Shown here one piece after another: positions 46,242-55,800 of a DNA stretch of 64,000 nt (the stretch's first letter is position 1; each line of letters opens with the position of its first letter). The translations under genes and the position numbers were made by a program. The stretch spans positions 310,001 through 374,000 of the forward strand of contig NZ_QUHR01000001.1 in NCBI RefSeq assembly GCF_003479605.1, in the 5' to 3' direction. This DNA comes from Roseburia sp. AF12-17LB (GTDB lineage Bacteria > Bacillota > Clostridia > Lachnospirales > Lachnospiraceae). Below the pieces are notes generated by a model. It made no database searches and had not been told where the DNA came from. It saw only the letters and a list, made by a program, of their open reading frames with translations.

Positions 46242-47039
46242 TTACTTGGATAATAAAGCTTTGTCATTGGCAAATTCTTCGCCACTGATTTCTTCGAATT
46301 TCTCTAATAAATCTTCTACGGTAAGATTCTTTTTCTCTTCTCCGGAAATATCTAAGATAACCTGACCTTCATTCATCATAATCAGACGGTTGCCATGAAC
46401 AATTGCATCACGCATGTTGTGTGTTACCATCAGAGTGGTAAGGTTCTGCTCTGCAACTATTTTATCCGAAAGAGTAAGAACCTTTGCAGCAGTCTTTGGA
46501 TCCAAAGCAGCGGTGTGCTCATCTAAGAGAAGCAGCTTTGGACGGTTTAAAGTAGCCATAAGAAGAGTCAGTGCCTGACGCTGACCACCGGAAAGCAGTC
46601 CGACTTTAGAGGTAAGACGGTTCTCAAGTCCTAAATCCAGCTCTTTTAACAATTCTTTGTAATGTGCTCTTTCTGCCTTGGTAATACCGCTTCCAAGACC
46701 TCTGCTTTTGCCACGACGGGCAGCGAGGGCAAGATTCTCATCGATTCCCATGGTAGCAGCGGTTCCCATCATAGGGTCCTGGAATACGCGTCCTAAGAAA
46801 CTGGCACGTCTGTGCTCGGACATTCTTGTAACATCTACGTCATCAATAGAAATGGAACCTTCATCTACAAGAAAGACTCCTGCAATGGCATTTAATAAAG
46901 TGGATTTTCCGGCACCATTTCCACCGATGACAGTAACGAAATCACCTTCGTTTAAAGTAAGGGTAGTGCCGTTAAGAGCGGTTTTTTCGTTAATGGTTCC
47001 CGGATTAAATGTTTTGTAAATATGATCAACTTTAAGCAT
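46242..47039 (-). CDS. ABC transporter ATPase (ABC_sub_bind-type importer)
   Basis: 265 residues. Walker A GGNGAGKSTLL, signature LLSGGQRQALTL, and Walker B LLLLDEHTAALDP, in which His replaces the usual Pro after the catalytic Glu, common in this importer family. It powers the permease encoded just upstream, with an 8-nt overlap. Last gene of the operon. Confidence 0.92.
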   Translation of the reverse strand: MLKVDHIYKTFNPGTINEKTALNGTTLTLNEGDFVTVIGGNGAGKSTLLNAIAGVFLVDEGSISIDDVDVTRMSEHRRASFLGRVFQDPMMGTAATMGIDENLALAARRGKSRGLGSGITKAERAHYKELLKELDLGLENRLTSKVGLLSGGQRQALTLLMATLNRPKLLLLDEHTAALDPKTAAKVLTLSDKIVAEQNLTTLMVTHNMRDAIVHGNRLIMMNEGQVILDISGEEKKNLTVEDLLEKFEEISGEEFANDKALLSK

Positions 47040-47967
47040 TGGTTTTGGCTCCTTTCTTTACTGGTTTTGTAAAATATTTCTTCTTCCAGTAAGGAACTGC
47101 AAGGAAGAAAGCAACCACAAGCGCAGATAACAGCTTTAAGTAGTTAGTATCAAGACCAAGCCAGATAACAATCTGAAGTACAGCGTAGTAAATAACAGCG
47201 CCGATAGCGACAGATAAAAGCTTCAACGCAAAGTTGTGGAAAATCTTTTCGAACAATACAGTGCCGATAATAACGGCAGCAAGACCGATTACGATAGCAC
47301 CACGTCCTGCATTAACATCAGCAAATCCCTGATACTGTGAGTAAAGAGCGCTGGCAAGACCAACAAGACCGTTGGAAATCATTAAACCGATTACGGTATT
47401 GAAATTTGTGTTGATACCCTGGGCACGGCTCATATTCGGGTTGCATCCGGTAGCACGGATAGAACAGCCTCTTGCAGTTCCGAAGAACCAGTACAGGATA
47501 GCTATAATGGCGATGACAAAGATAGCAACGATAAATATGGTGTTTTTATAAAAAGCCACATTTTTTACATATCGTAAAGATACAATTAAATCGTATTTGT
47601 CAGCGCTGATTGCCTGGTTGGATTTGCCGCCAAGAATCTTTAAGTTAATGGAGTATAATCCAAGCTGGGTTAAAATACCTGCAAGGATTACCGGGATTCC
47701 CATTTTCGTATGGAAGATTCCGGTAATTAATCCTGCCAGCATACCGGATATGGTAGCGGCAAGGATTGCTACCCAGATATTCTGTCCAGAAGCAATCAGA
47801 GTAACACAGACAGCACCGCCAAGACTCATGGTTCCATCCACGGTTAAGTCTGCCACATCCTGTATTTTAAAAGTGATGTATACACCGATTGCCATAATAC
47901 CCCAGATTAATCCCTGGGCTACAGCACCGGGCATAGCGTTTAATAAATCAGCAATTTGCAATTCCAC
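47032..47967 (-). CDS. ABC transporter permease (BPD_transp_2-like)
   Basis: 311 residues with eight to ten hydrophobic helices, of the branched-chain-amino-acid/ribose permease type (GIMAIGVYITFKIQDVADLT, IRATGCNPNMSRAQGIN). It forms the channel for the substrate delivered by the lipoprotein encoded upstream. GGAGGAAC precedes the ATG. Confidence 0.92.
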   Translation of the reverse strand: MELQIADLLNAMPGAVAQGLIWGIMAIGVYITFKIQDVADLTVDGTMSLGGAVCVTLIASGQNIWVAILAATISGMLAGLITGIFHTKMGIPVILAGILTQLGLYSINLKILGGKSNQAISADKYDLIVSLRYVKNVAFYKNTIFIVAIFVIAIIAILYWFFGTARGCSIRATGCNPNMSRAQGINTNFNTVIGLMISNGLVGLASALYSQYQGFADVNAGRGAIVIGLAAVIIGTVLFEKIFHNFALKLLSVAIGAVIYYAVLQIVIWLGLDTNYLKLLSALVVAFFLAVPYWKKKYFTKPVKKGAKTNA

Positions 47968-48011
47968 AATAAGTTCCTCCGGTTTCTAAATAAATAATTC
48001 AAAAGTAAAAA

Positions 48012-49022
48012 TTACTCAGACATGTCTAAAGCTTCGTAATCGTCTGGAACAGTGATGCCAAGCTTCTCGCAGATGTCAGGGTTGTACTGTTTGGTAACTG
48101 CTGGAGCAAATTCAACTTCCATAGTGGATGGGTCTGCACCATTTACTAAGATTTCGTATGCCATTTTACCTGTCTGATATCCAAGGTCATAGTAGCTGAT
48201 GGATAAGGTAGCAACACCACATCCTTTACAGATACCGGCTTCCCCTGCAATAATTGGAACACCGGCTTCCCCTGCAATGTTATTGATAACTTCTGTATTG
48301 GAAGCTGCAGTGTTGTCGGTAGGAACGTAAAGAACATCGTTATCATTTACAGCACTCTGGACAACACTTGCAATATCGTTGGAATCAACGAAAGAATATG
48401 CAGTACAGGTGTAATTTAATTTCTCTAATTCTTCTTTGATAACATCAATCTGATACTGTGAGTTTGCTTCTGCGGAGCAGTAAAGCAGTCCGACATTTTT
48501 AGCGTCCGGGAATAATTCATTTAACATAGCTGCCTGCTCGGACAGAGGAGCTAAGTCAGAAGTTCCTGAAATGTTACGTCCTGTTGTGCCTGACCAGCCG
48601 GAAATGTCAAGAGCGGTTGCGTAATCTGTTACGGAAGTTCCAAGAATAGGAATATCTGTAGTTGCAGCAGCTGCAGACTGAAGAGGAGCAGTTGCATTTG
48701 CAAGAATCAGGTCTTCATTTTTGGAAACGAAGGAGTTGACGATAGTTGCACATGTGGCAGAATCACCCTGGGCGTTCTGCTCGTCAAAAACAACGTCATC
48801 ACCTAATTTCTCGGTAAGATAGTCTTTGAATCCTTTTGTTGCAGCATCTAATGCCTCATGCTGTACGAGCTGACAGATACCAACGGTGTACTTTGCGTTG
48901 GATGAACTTTTCTCTGTAGCGTCAGCGTTTTGGGTATCTCCTGCTTTGGAGCCACAGGCGGTCATGCTGAGCGCAAGAACTGCTGCAACTGAAAGAGAGA
49001 GAAATTTCTTCATTTTTTTCAT
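48012..49022 (-). CDS. ABC transporter substrate-binding lipoprotein (ABC_sub_bind family)
   Basis: 336 residues. Lipoprotein signal MKKMKKFLSLSVAAVLALS with lipobox MTAC, then a two-lobe binding fold (VGICQLVQHEALDAATKGF, LGTSVTDYATALD, VGLLYCSAEANSQ). This family (TrpX-like) includes importers of tryptophan, tyrosine and other small ligands. Substrate not readable here. First gene of the minus-strand operon; AGGAGG precedes the ATG. Confidence 0.92.
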   Translation of the reverse strand: MKKMKKFLSLSVAAVLALSMTACGSKAGDTQNADATEKSSSNAKYTVGICQLVQHEALDAATKGFKDYLTEKLGDDVVFDEQNAQGDSATCATIVNSFVSKNEDLILANATAPLQSAAAATTDIPILGTSVTDYATALDISGWSGTTGRNISGTSDLAPLSEQAAMLNELFPDAKNVGLLYCSAEANSQYQIDVIKEELEKLNYTCTAYSFVDSNDIASVVQSAVNDNDVLYVPTDNTAASNTEVINNIAGEAGVPIIAGEAGICKGCGVATLSISYYDLGYQTGKMAYEILVNGADPSTMEVEFAPAVTKQYNPDICEKLGITVPDDYEALDMSE

Positions 49023-49059
49023 AATAATTTCCTCCTGAAATATGTAATATTTTTTTGAT

Positions 49060-49103
49060 TTAACGCGTTCGTGCGTCTGTGCGTTTATGCATTAAAGCGT
49101 TAA
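49060..49103. promoter_or_regulatory. Inverted repeat in the leader of the ABC importer operon
   Basis: TTAACGC (49060-49066) and GCGTTAA (49097-49103) flank a stretch rich in GCGT steps. It sits between the promoter and the substrate-binding gene and may be a regulator site or short leader hairpin. At about 90 nt the leader is too short for a T-box. Confidence 0.45.
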
Positions 49104-49116
49104 TTCGAATAGACTA

Positions 49117-49145
49117 ATTATAATAAGTAGAGAAAAATAAGTCAA
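49117..49145 (-). promoter_or_regulatory. Promoter of the ABC importer operon
   Basis: Minus strand TTGACT (49145-49140), 17-nt spacer, TATAAT (49122-49117). Confidence 0.8.
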
Positions 49146-49247
49146 TAAATTAAATCCTATTTTTATCAGGAAAAATTAAGAGAATGTTAATGTTTTTGTA
49201 AAAGGGACTGTGCTAATATGTGCAAAGAGAGTTTTGGAAAGGAAATA

Positions 49248-49946
49248 ATGAATATACTGGATATTATATTCCCAAGAAGATGCCCGCTGTGTGATGAGGT
49301 GATACCGCCGGATGGAAAAATCTGCCCGGAGTGCATCGGAAAGGCAGAACTGGTGCAGGAACCGGTCTGTAAACGGTGCGGAAAACCCATTGGGAATGCC
49401 AGGAAGGAATACTGCGGTGACTGTGACCGGAAAAAACATTTTTTTGATTCGGGAAAGGCAGTATTTGTTTATCAGGGGGCAGTGCAACACTCGCTGTATC
49501 GTTTTAAATATGCCAATCGGCGTGAATATGCAGCTTTTTATGGAAAAATGGCATGTATACAGTATGCCCGGTGGATTTCAAGACTGGGGATAGATGCAAT
49601 CATACCGGTTCCGCTGCATCGGAAACGCAGGAGGGAGAGAGGGTATAATCAGGCAGAACTCTTTGCAAAGGAAATAGGAAAACGTACCGGAATTCCGGTA
49701 GAAACGAAATTGCTATATCGGTGTATAAATACCAGACCCCAGAAGGAACTTAATGACCAGGAACGCAAGAAAAATCTGAAAAAGGCTTTTACAATCGCAC
49801 AAAATATAGTACAATTAAGAAAAGTTCTGCTTGTAGATGACATTTACACAACTGGAAGTACCGTGGATGCAGCAGCAGAATGTTTGAAGGTATCAGGAAT
49901 ACAAGAGGTTTATGTGCTTTGCATTAGCATTGGCAGGGGACATTAG
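49248..49946 (+). CDS. comFC: ComF family protein (ComFC-like phosphoribosyltransferase-fold)
   Basis: 232 residues from ATG 49248 (GGAAAGG upstream); an ATG ten codons earlier is possible. Four-Cys zinc region at the start (CPLCDEV, CPECIG, CKRCG, CGDCDRKK), then a phosphoribosyltransferase-like domain with VLLVDDIYTTGST. In competent bacteria it aids DNA uptake; in others its role is unclear. No comFA is adjacent. Followed by yvyF as in Bacillus. Confidence 0.92.
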   Translation: MNILDIIFPRRCPLCDEVIPPDGKICPECIGKAELVQEPVCKRCGKPIGNARKEYCGDCDRKKHFFDSGKAVFVYQGAVQHSLYRFKYANRREYAAFYGKMACIQYARWISRLGIDAIIPVPLHRKRRRERGYNQAELFAKEIGKRTGIPVETKLLYRCINTRPQKELNDQERKKNLKKAFTIAQNIVQLRKVLLVDDIYTTGSTVDAAAECLKVSGIQEVYVLCISIGRGH

Positions 49947-49957
49947 GAGGAGAAAGA

Positions 49958-50359
49958 ATGGACGTAAGAAACTGCAAAGGATGCGGAAGATTATTTAATT
50001 ATTATGGGGGCGTACCGTTATGTAAAGCCTGCAAAGATAAGCTGGAAGAGAAGTTCCAGGAGGTAAAAGAATATTTGCGGCAGAACCCGAATACTCCGAT
50101 ACAGGTTGTATCGGAAGATAATGATGTTTCTGTAAAACAGATTAAACAGTGGGTGCGTGAAGAAAGACTTGTCTTTTCAGAAGATTCACCACTTGGTCTG
50201 GAATGTGAAGGCTGTGGAACAATTATCAAAACAGGACGTTTCTGTGAAAAATGCAAACGTAAAATGGAAACGGACTTCCAGAGTGTAATAAAGAAAAAAC
50301 CGGTGGAGCCTCAGTTGGATAAGAGACCGAAGGAAAGAGATAAGATGAGATATCTGTAA
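49958..50359 (+). CDS. yvyF: YvyF-like flagellar-region protein (TIGR03826)
   Basis: 133 residues. Zinc-binding pairs CKGCGRLF...CKACKDK at the start and CEGCG...CEKCKRKM near residue 90 flank a helix-turn-helix-like segment (NTPIQVVSEDNDVSVKQIKQ). In Bacillus the homologue lies between comFC and flgM and influences flagellin regulation; here no flgM follows and a terminator comes next. AGGAGG precedes ATG 49958. Confidence 0.88.
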   Translation: MDVRNCKGCGRLFNYYGGVPLCKACKDKLEEKFQEVKEYLRQNPNTPIQVVSEDNDVSVKQIKQWVREERLVFSEDSPLGLECEGCGTIIKTGRFCEKCKRKMETDFQSVIKKKPVEPQLDKRPKERDKMRYL

Positions 50360-50370
50360 CTGTAGATAAG

Positions 50371-50402
50371 AACTGCCGCAGTGACTGGTGGCAGTTTTTT
50401 CT
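50371..50402 (+). terminator. Terminator after yvyF
   Basis: AACTGCC (50371-50377) pairs with GGCAGTT (50390-50396), followed by TTTTTCTTTT. Confidence 0.8.
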
Positions 50403-50430
50403 TTTCAGAAGATAATATCTATGTTATACT
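50402..50430 (+). promoter_or_regulatory. Candidate promoter of the cdaA-glmM region
   Basis: TTTTCA, 17-nt spacer, TATACT (50425-50430), directly after the terminator. Confidence 0.5.
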
Positions 50431-50456
50431 AAAGAGAGTTTGTTTAGGAGCAGAGT

Positions 50457-50879
50457 ATGATTAGTAAAGAACGCGTCAGACATATGACAAAGCTGTCAGA
50501 ATTCGAAAATGAAGAAAGTAAAGCCTGCCAGAAAGCAACACAGTATTTTAGAAGAGATTATGTTGCCATGGAGTTGATAAAAAGCTTTTTTGCCGGAACC
50601 ATTGCGTTTGGACTTCTTTTTGTGCTGTGGCTTTTTTACGACATGGAGAATCTGGTAAAGAAAATTAATGATATGGATATGATTGGATTTGGCATCCAGA
50701 TTGTAATGGTGTATCTGGTATTTCTGGCTGCTTATCTGCTTATTACTTATATTATCTATAATCGTAGATATACAAAGGGGAGAAAACAGGTGAAGGAGTA
50801 TTATAACAGACTGAAGAGGGTGAGCAGTCTGTATCGTGAGGAAGAAAATATATCTAATACGGATGACTGGGAGGTTTAG
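50457..50879 (+). CDS. Small membrane protein with two helices, upstream of cdaA
   Basis: 140 residues. A basic, charged N-terminus, two membrane helices (about residues 42-62 and 80-102) and a charged C-terminus. Not assigned to a family. The following gene begins one base after its stop, so it belongs to the cdaA operon. GGAG lies 8 nt before ATG 50457. Confidence 0.7.
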   Translation: MISKERVRHMTKLSEFENEESKACQKATQYFRRDYVAMELIKSFFAGTIAFGLLFVLWLFYDMENLVKKINDMDMIGFGIQIVMVYLVFLAAYLLITYIIYNRRYTKGRKQVKEYYNRLKRVSSLYREEENISNTDDWEV

Positions 50880-50880
50880 G

Positions 50881-51882
50881 ATGACGGGTTTACTCGAACT
50901 GAAGGAGCGGTTAATCCGCTTTTTTGGAAAAAATGAAATATATGTGGTGCCGGTACTTAAGTTTATTCTGGCAACAGTGGTATTTCTACTGATCAATCAA
51001 AATATTGGCTATATGACCAGACTGGCCGGACTTCCGGTAACACTGGTACTGGCACTGTTATGTGCGGTTCTTCCGGTCAACGCTATCCTGTTGTTTGCGT
51101 TCATTCTGATTGCTGCACATTTATTTGCACTGTCTATGGATGTATGCGTGGTAGGACTGATTCTTATGCTGGTTATCGCACTGCTGTATTTACGGTTTTC
51201 ACCAAAAGATGGTTATTATGCAGTGCTGACACCGATAACATTTACATTACATATCCCGTATATCATGCCGATTTCAGCAGGACTGTTACGGACACCGGCA
51301 TCTGCTGCATCTATTGTGAGCGGAACTGTGATGTTTTATTTCCTGAAGGGAATAAAGGAAAATGAGGCAGTATTAAGTGCGGTGGAAGAGGACAGCAATG
51401 CGGCTTCAAAAATGGTGGTAGCAATCAACCAGCTGCTGGGTAATAAGGAAATGTATCTGGTACTGGCAACTTTTATTGTGATTTTACTGGTGGTTTATGT
51501 AGTGCGCCGCCTGTCCATAGATCATGCATGGACAGTGGCGTCACTGGCTGGCATTCTGATTGGACTTACTGTGCTGATCAGCGGTTTTGTAATGCTGGGC
51601 ATCAAGGGACGAATCGTCTGGATTATTGTAGGAAGCGTAATTTCTACGGTGATTGCATTGATACAGCAGTTCCTGTTCTTTAACCTGGATTATAGCAGGA
51701 CAGAACGGGTACAGTTTGAGGATGATGAATATTACTATTATGTAAAAGCGGTACCGAAGATTTATGTTACAACCAAGGAGAAAAAGGTAAAACGTATCGC
51801 AGCCAAGGATGAGGAAAAAGAACGTATTTCCCGCAAAGCATTGGCAGAGGAAATGGATATAGACGAAGATTTGCTGAAATAA
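50881..51882 (+). CDS. Polytopic membrane protein upstream of cdaA
   Basis: 333 residues from ATG 50881 (GGGAGG upstream). About eight or nine hydrophobic segments over residues 15-275, then a cytoplasmic tail with an acidic-aromatic patch (FEDDEYYYYVKAVP) and a Lys/Glu-rich end (KEERISRKALAEEMDIDEDL-like). No family recognised with certainty. It ends 12 nt before cdaA, suggesting a role linked to c-di-AMP or wall precursor control. Confidence 0.75.
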   Translation: MTGLLELKERLIRFFGKNEIYVVPVLKFILATVVFLLINQNIGYMTRLAGLPVTLVLALLCAVLPVNAILLFAFILIAAHLFALSMDVCVVGLILMLVIALLYLRFSPKDGYYAVLTPITFTLHIPYIMPISAGLLRTPASAASIVSGTVMFYFLKGIKENEAVLSAVEEDSNAASKMVVAINQLLGNKEMYLVLATFIVILLVVYVVRRLSIDHAWTVASLAGILIGLTVLISGFVMLGIKGRIVWIIVGSVISTVIALIQQFLFFNLDYSRTERVQFEDDEYYYYVKAVPKIYVTTKEKKVKRIAAKDEEKERISRKALAEEMDIDEDLLK

Positions 51883-51894
51883 GACAGAGAGGAA

Positions 51895-52815
51895 GTGGAA
51901 CAGGTGCAGTCATTTTTGACAGTGTTGGAAAATTTTAAAGAAAATTATCTGGCGTGGGTAAGCGTTTTGAACATTACGGTATCAAAGACTGATATTGTAG
52001 AAATGCTTATTATTGCGTTCCTGTTTTATCACGTCCTGAAATGGATTAAGGATACACGGGCATGGATGCTGTTAAAAGGAATTCTTGTGATTTTAGCGTT
52101 TGTACTTGTGGCAGCAATCTTCCAGATGAATACAATTCTCTGGATAGCAGAGAAGACGATTAATGTAGCGATTATTGCAATCGTTGTTATCTTCCAGCCG
52201 GAGCTCCGGAAAGCACTGGAAGAATTGGGACGAAAGAAATTTATTTCATCCCTCTTTTCTTTTGATTTTGGAAAAAACGGAGTGGAACGTTTCAATGACC
52301 ATACGATTGGAGAACTGGTAAAGGCAAGCTATGAGATGGGTAAGGTGAAGACCGGAGCCCTAATTGTAGTGGAAAATGAAATTATGCTGACAGAATACGA
52401 AAGAACCGGTATTGCACTGGATTCCCTGGTATCAAGCCAGCTTCTGATTAATATATTTGAAAAGAACACTCCGTTACATGACGGAGCTATTATTGTACGT
52501 GGGGACAGGGTTGTCTCTGCAACCTGTTATCTGCCACTGTCTGACAGCCTGGAACTGAGCAAGGATCTGGGAACCAGACATCGTGCGGCAGTTGGAATTA
52601 GTGAAGTGAGTGATTCTCTTACAATTGTGGTATCAGAGGAAACCGGAAAGGTTTCTATTGCGATGGGTGGACAGCTGTACCGTAATGTGGATGCGGAGTT
52701 TCTGCGCAGCAAACTGAAATTTCTCCAGAGCAGCAATATCGAACCAAAGCGCTTCCAATTACTGAAGAGGAGGTTACGCAATGTTAAAAAAGCTGACAAA
52801 ACTGGTGACGAATAA
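51895..52815 (+). CDS. cdaA: Diadenylate cyclase CdaA
   Basis: 306 residues starting at GTG 51895 (AGAGAGGAA upstream); a GTG three codons later is possible. Three N-terminal membrane helices (residues ~35-100) and a cytoplasmic DAC domain with both catalytic motifs, DGAII and GTRHRAA. It makes c-di-AMP from two ATP. Its 3' end overlaps cdaR by 35 nt, and glmM follows, the classic Firmicute module in which CdaR and GlmM modulate the cyclase. Confidence 0.97.
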   Translation: MEQVQSFLTVLENFKENYLAWVSVLNITVSKTDIVEMLIIAFLFYHVLKWIKDTRAWMLLKGILVILAFVLVAAIFQMNTILWIAEKTINVAIIAIVVIFQPELRKALEELGRKKFISSLFSFDFGKNGVERFNDHTIGELVKASYEMGKVKTGALIVVENEIMLTEYERTGIALDSLVSSQLLINIFEKNTPLHDGAIIVRGDRVVSATCYLPLSDSLELSKDLGTRHRAAVGISEVSDSLTIVVSEETGKVSIAMGGQLYRNVDAEFLRSKLKFLQSSNIEPKRFQLLKRRLRNVKKADKTGDE

Positions 52816-54163
52816 TTTTGGACTGAAGGTTGCAGCATTATTCTTCTCTGTTGTGCTGTGGCTCGTTGTTGTCAACATTGATGATCCGACACAGGCGAAG
52901 AACTTTACCACGTCTATTACGATAACCAATTCGGATTATATGACACAGCAGGGCAAATACTTTGAAGCAAAGGACAGTAATCTGCAGGTAACCTTTAAGG
53001 TTTCTACTGTGCGTTCTGTTATGAAGAACTTGAGCAATACTGACTTCCGGGCAGTAGCAGATATGGAAAATGTTGAGCAGGTAGACGGTGTATACCGGGT
53101 ACCGATTGAGATAACTGCAACACGATATGCGTCTGCGGTGAACTTCCAGGGCAAAACACAGTATATGGAAGTAAATGTAGAAGATCTGATGCTGTCACAG
53201 TTTTCTATTAAGGCAAAAACAGTAGGAGATGCAGCTGAGAATTATGCAGTGGGAGATGTGCGGGTATCTCCGAACATCTTAAAAGTAACCGGACCGGAAT
53301 CGGTGGTGAATCAGATTGATCATGTAGAAGCAACCATTGATGTAACAGGTGCATCCGCAGACTTGACGGATAGTGTAGTTCCGGTTGTATATAATGCAAA
53401 CGGTGAGGCGGTAGACACCTCAAAGCTGAATTTTAATATTGATAAAGTGACAATTTCGGCTACGATACTTAATATCCGTAACCTTTCAGTAGAAATTGAA
53501 CCGAGTGGAACGGTTGCAGATGGATTTGTATGCACCGGAGTGACGATTAATCCGAATAAGATAGCGATAAAGGGAACACCGGAAGCACTGAACGCAGCCG
53601 GAAGTATTGTGATTCCGTCAGACCAGCTGGATATCAGCGATGCAACTGGCAATGTAGTGAAGACAATTAATATTTCTTCTTATCTGCCGGATGATGTAGA
53701 GGTGGTCGATGCTGACAATCTGAATGTTGAAGTAACCGCAGTGGTGGAGCAGATTGTGTCAGAATCTTATAGCGTACCGGTTGAAAACATTGCAATTCAG
53801 AATCTGAAAGAGGGTTATGAAGCAGCCTTTGCAGAGAGTACAGTTACGATAACTTTAAAGGGACTGCGTAATGATCTGGATAAACTTATGGCAGACAGTA
53901 TTAAGGGAAATGTAAATGCAGCAGGACTGGCAGAAGGCAATCATACCGTAACAGTTACCCTGGAGCTGGATGACAGCTTATATTCGGTAAATGGAACACA
54001 GACTGCAGTGATAACCATAACAAAGAAATCAGAAGACACATCAGATACTACAAATACTGGAAATGACAATGGAACCCATACGGGTTCGAATGGTGGTACA
54101 GAAACGGGAACGGGCAGTACCAATGGAAATAATACGAATAATGGAAATTCGGAGGAAGATTAG
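52781..54163 (+). CDS. cdaR: YbbR-domain protein CdaR
   Basis: 460 residues. One N-terminal membrane helix (VAALFFSVVLWLVVVNID), then four YbbR-type beta repeats facing outward, and a C-terminal tail of ~40 residues rich in Thr, Asn, Gly and Ser. CdaR binds and regulates CdaA. AAGAGGAGG lies just before ATG 52781, inside cdaA. The low-complexity tail may be a wall-spanning linker. Confidence 0.93.
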   Translation: MLKKLTKLVTNNFGLKVAALFFSVVLWLVVVNIDDPTQAKNFTTSITITNSDYMTQQGKYFEAKDSNLQVTFKVSTVRSVMKNLSNTDFRAVADMENVEQVDGVYRVPIEITATRYASAVNFQGKTQYMEVNVEDLMLSQFSIKAKTVGDAAENYAVGDVRVSPNILKVTGPESVVNQIDHVEATIDVTGASADLTDSVVPVVYNANGEAVDTSKLNFNIDKVTISATILNIRNLSVEIEPSGTVADGFVCTGVTINPNKIAIKGTPEALNAAGSIVIPSDQLDISDATGNVVKTINISSYLPDDVEVVDADNLNVEVTAVVEQIVSESYSVPVENIAIQNLKEGYEAAFAESTVTITLKGLRNDLDKLMADSIKGNVNAAGLAEGNHTVTVTLELDDSLYSVNGTQTAVITITKKSEDTSDTTNTGNDNGTHTGSNGGTETGTGSTNGNNTNNGNSEED

Positions 54164-54166
54164 AAA

Positions 54167-55516
54167 ATGAGCAGAATGTTTGGAACAGATGGTGTAAGAG
54201 GTGTTGCAGGAGCGGAGCTGACCATTGAACTGGCAACAAAGCTTGGGCAGGCAGGTGCCTATGTGCTGACGAAAGAGCAGGAACATCAGCCGACATTAAT
54301 TGTAGGATGTGATACAAGAATTTCAGGTGGAATGCTTGCCAATGCACTGATGGCAGGAATCTGTTCTGTAGGAGCCAATGCAATCTATGTAGGGGTAATG
54401 CCGACACCGGCGATTGCCTATCTGACCAGAAAACATAAAGTAGATGCAGGCGTTGTGATTTCCGCATCCCATAATCCGATGGAATTTAACGGAATCAAAT
54501 TCTTTAATGGAGACGGATATAAGCTGTCTGATGCGTTGGAGGATGAAATCGAAGAGCTGATCCGCAATAATATGAAAGATGTTGTACTGCCGATTGGATC
54601 CGGTGTGGGAAGAATTGACTATCGTTTTGATTTGCGTGATGAATATGTGAAATTTATGAAGAAATGTGTGCCGGTTGATTTGACCGGTATGAAGATTGTG
54701 ATAGACTGTGCAGAGGGTGCATCCTACTATACATCGGTTAAGACATTAAAAGACCTGGGTGCAGATCTGGTTGCTATCCATACGAAGCCGGATGGAACCA
54801 ATATCAATGCCAACTGCGGTTCCACCCATATGGAAGAACTTCAGGCAAGGGTTGTTTATGAAAAAGCAGACGTTGGTCTTGCATTTGATGGCGATGCTGA
54901 CCGTATGCTTGCGGTAGATGAAAAAGGTAACCTGGTGGATGGCGACCAGCTTATGGCAATCTGTGGATGCCATATGAAGAAGAAAGGAACTTTGAAGAAA
55001 AATACCATTGTAGTAACCGTTATGACCAATCTTGGCTTCAGTCTGATGGGAGAGCGGGAAGGCATCCATGTAGAGAAAACCAAGGTCGGAGACAGATATG
55101 TCCTTGAAAATATGCTGGAGAATGGCTATAATATCGGGGGTGAGCAGTCCGGACATATTATATTTTTAGATGATAATACAACCGGTGACGGACTTCTTTC
55201 CGGACTTCATTTATTACAGGTAATGAAGGAAACCGGCAGGAAATTATCTGAGCTGGCAGAGGTGATGGAAGTATTGCCGCAGGCACTTGTGAATGCCAAA
55301 GTGCCGAATCACAAGAAAGAAAAATTCATGGAATATACTGAGATTGCAGAGGCAATCAAGGCATTGGAAGAGAAATTCAATGGGGAAGGAAGGGTACTGA
55401 TTCGTCCATCCGGAACCGAGCCGCTGGTAAGAGTTATGATTGAGGGAAAGAACCAGAGCGAGATTGAAGAAGAAGCACAGAAGCTGGCTGAATTAATTAC
55501 CAACACAATGCTGTAA
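54167..55516 (+). CDS. glmM: Phosphoglucosamine mutase
   Basis: 449 residues. GTDGVRG at the N-terminus, active-site Ser in [12 protein letters not shown], the Mg loop DGDADR, the sugar loop GGEQSGH and the phosphate loop RPSGTEP. It converts glucosamine 6-phosphate to glucosamine 1-phosphate for UDP-GlcNAc and can inhibit CdaA. It starts 3 nt after cdaR. Confidence 0.97.
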   Translation: MSRMFGTDGVRGVAGAELTIELATKLGQAGAYVLTKEQEHQPTLIVGCDTRISGGMLANALMAGICSVGANAIYVGVMPTPAIAYLTRKHKVDAGVVISASHNPMEFNGIKFFNGDGYKLSDALEDEIEELIRNNMKDVVLPIGSGVGRIDYRFDLRDEYVKFMKKCVPVDLTGMKIVIDCAEGASYYTSVKTLKDLGADLVAIHTKPDGTNINANCGSTHMEELQARVVYEKADVGLAFDGDADRMLAVDEKGNLVDGDQLMAICGCHMKKKGTLKKNTIVVTVMTNLGFSLMGEREGIHVEKTKVGDRYVLENMLENGYNIGGEQSGHIIFLDDNTTGDGLLSGLHLLQVMKETGRKLSELAEVMEVLPQALVNAKVPNHKKEKFMEYTEIAEAIKALEEKFNGEGRVLIRPSGTEPLVRVMIEGKNQSEIEEEAQKLAELITNTML

Positions 55517-55533
55517 TCAGGAGGGGAATAGAA

Positions 55534-55797
55534 ATGGTAAGTCAGAAAGTTAAAATAAAGAATCCAACAGGATTACATTTGCGTCCGGCAGGAATACTCT
55601 GCAAGGAAGCAATGCAGTATAAATCGTTAGTAACATTTCATTATCGCGGAAATACTGCTAATGCCAAAAGTGTTTTAAGCGTACTGGGTGCGTGCATCAA
55701 ATTTGGAGATGAAATCGAATTCGTCTGCGAAGGTGATGATGAGGACGAAGCATTAAAGGCAATGGTAGAAGCCGTAGAAAGTGGATTAGGAGAATAA
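55534..55797 (+). CDS. HPr-family phosphocarrier protein
   Basis: 87 residues with His15 in the motif TGLHLRPAG and Ser46 in AKSVLSVLG, so both the PTS (His) and regulatory (HPrK, Ser) sites are present. AGGAGG precedes ATG 55534. It lies between glmM (17-nt gap) and rfbD (3-nt gap), not in a PTS operon. It could be the main HPr or a regulatory paralogue such as Crh, though Crh lacks His15. Confidence 0.92.
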   Translation: MVSQKVKIKNPTGLHLRPAGILCKEAMQYKSLVTFHYRGNTANAKSVLSVLGACIKFGDEIEFVCEGDDEDEALKAMVEAVESGLGE

Positions 55798-55800
55798 AAG

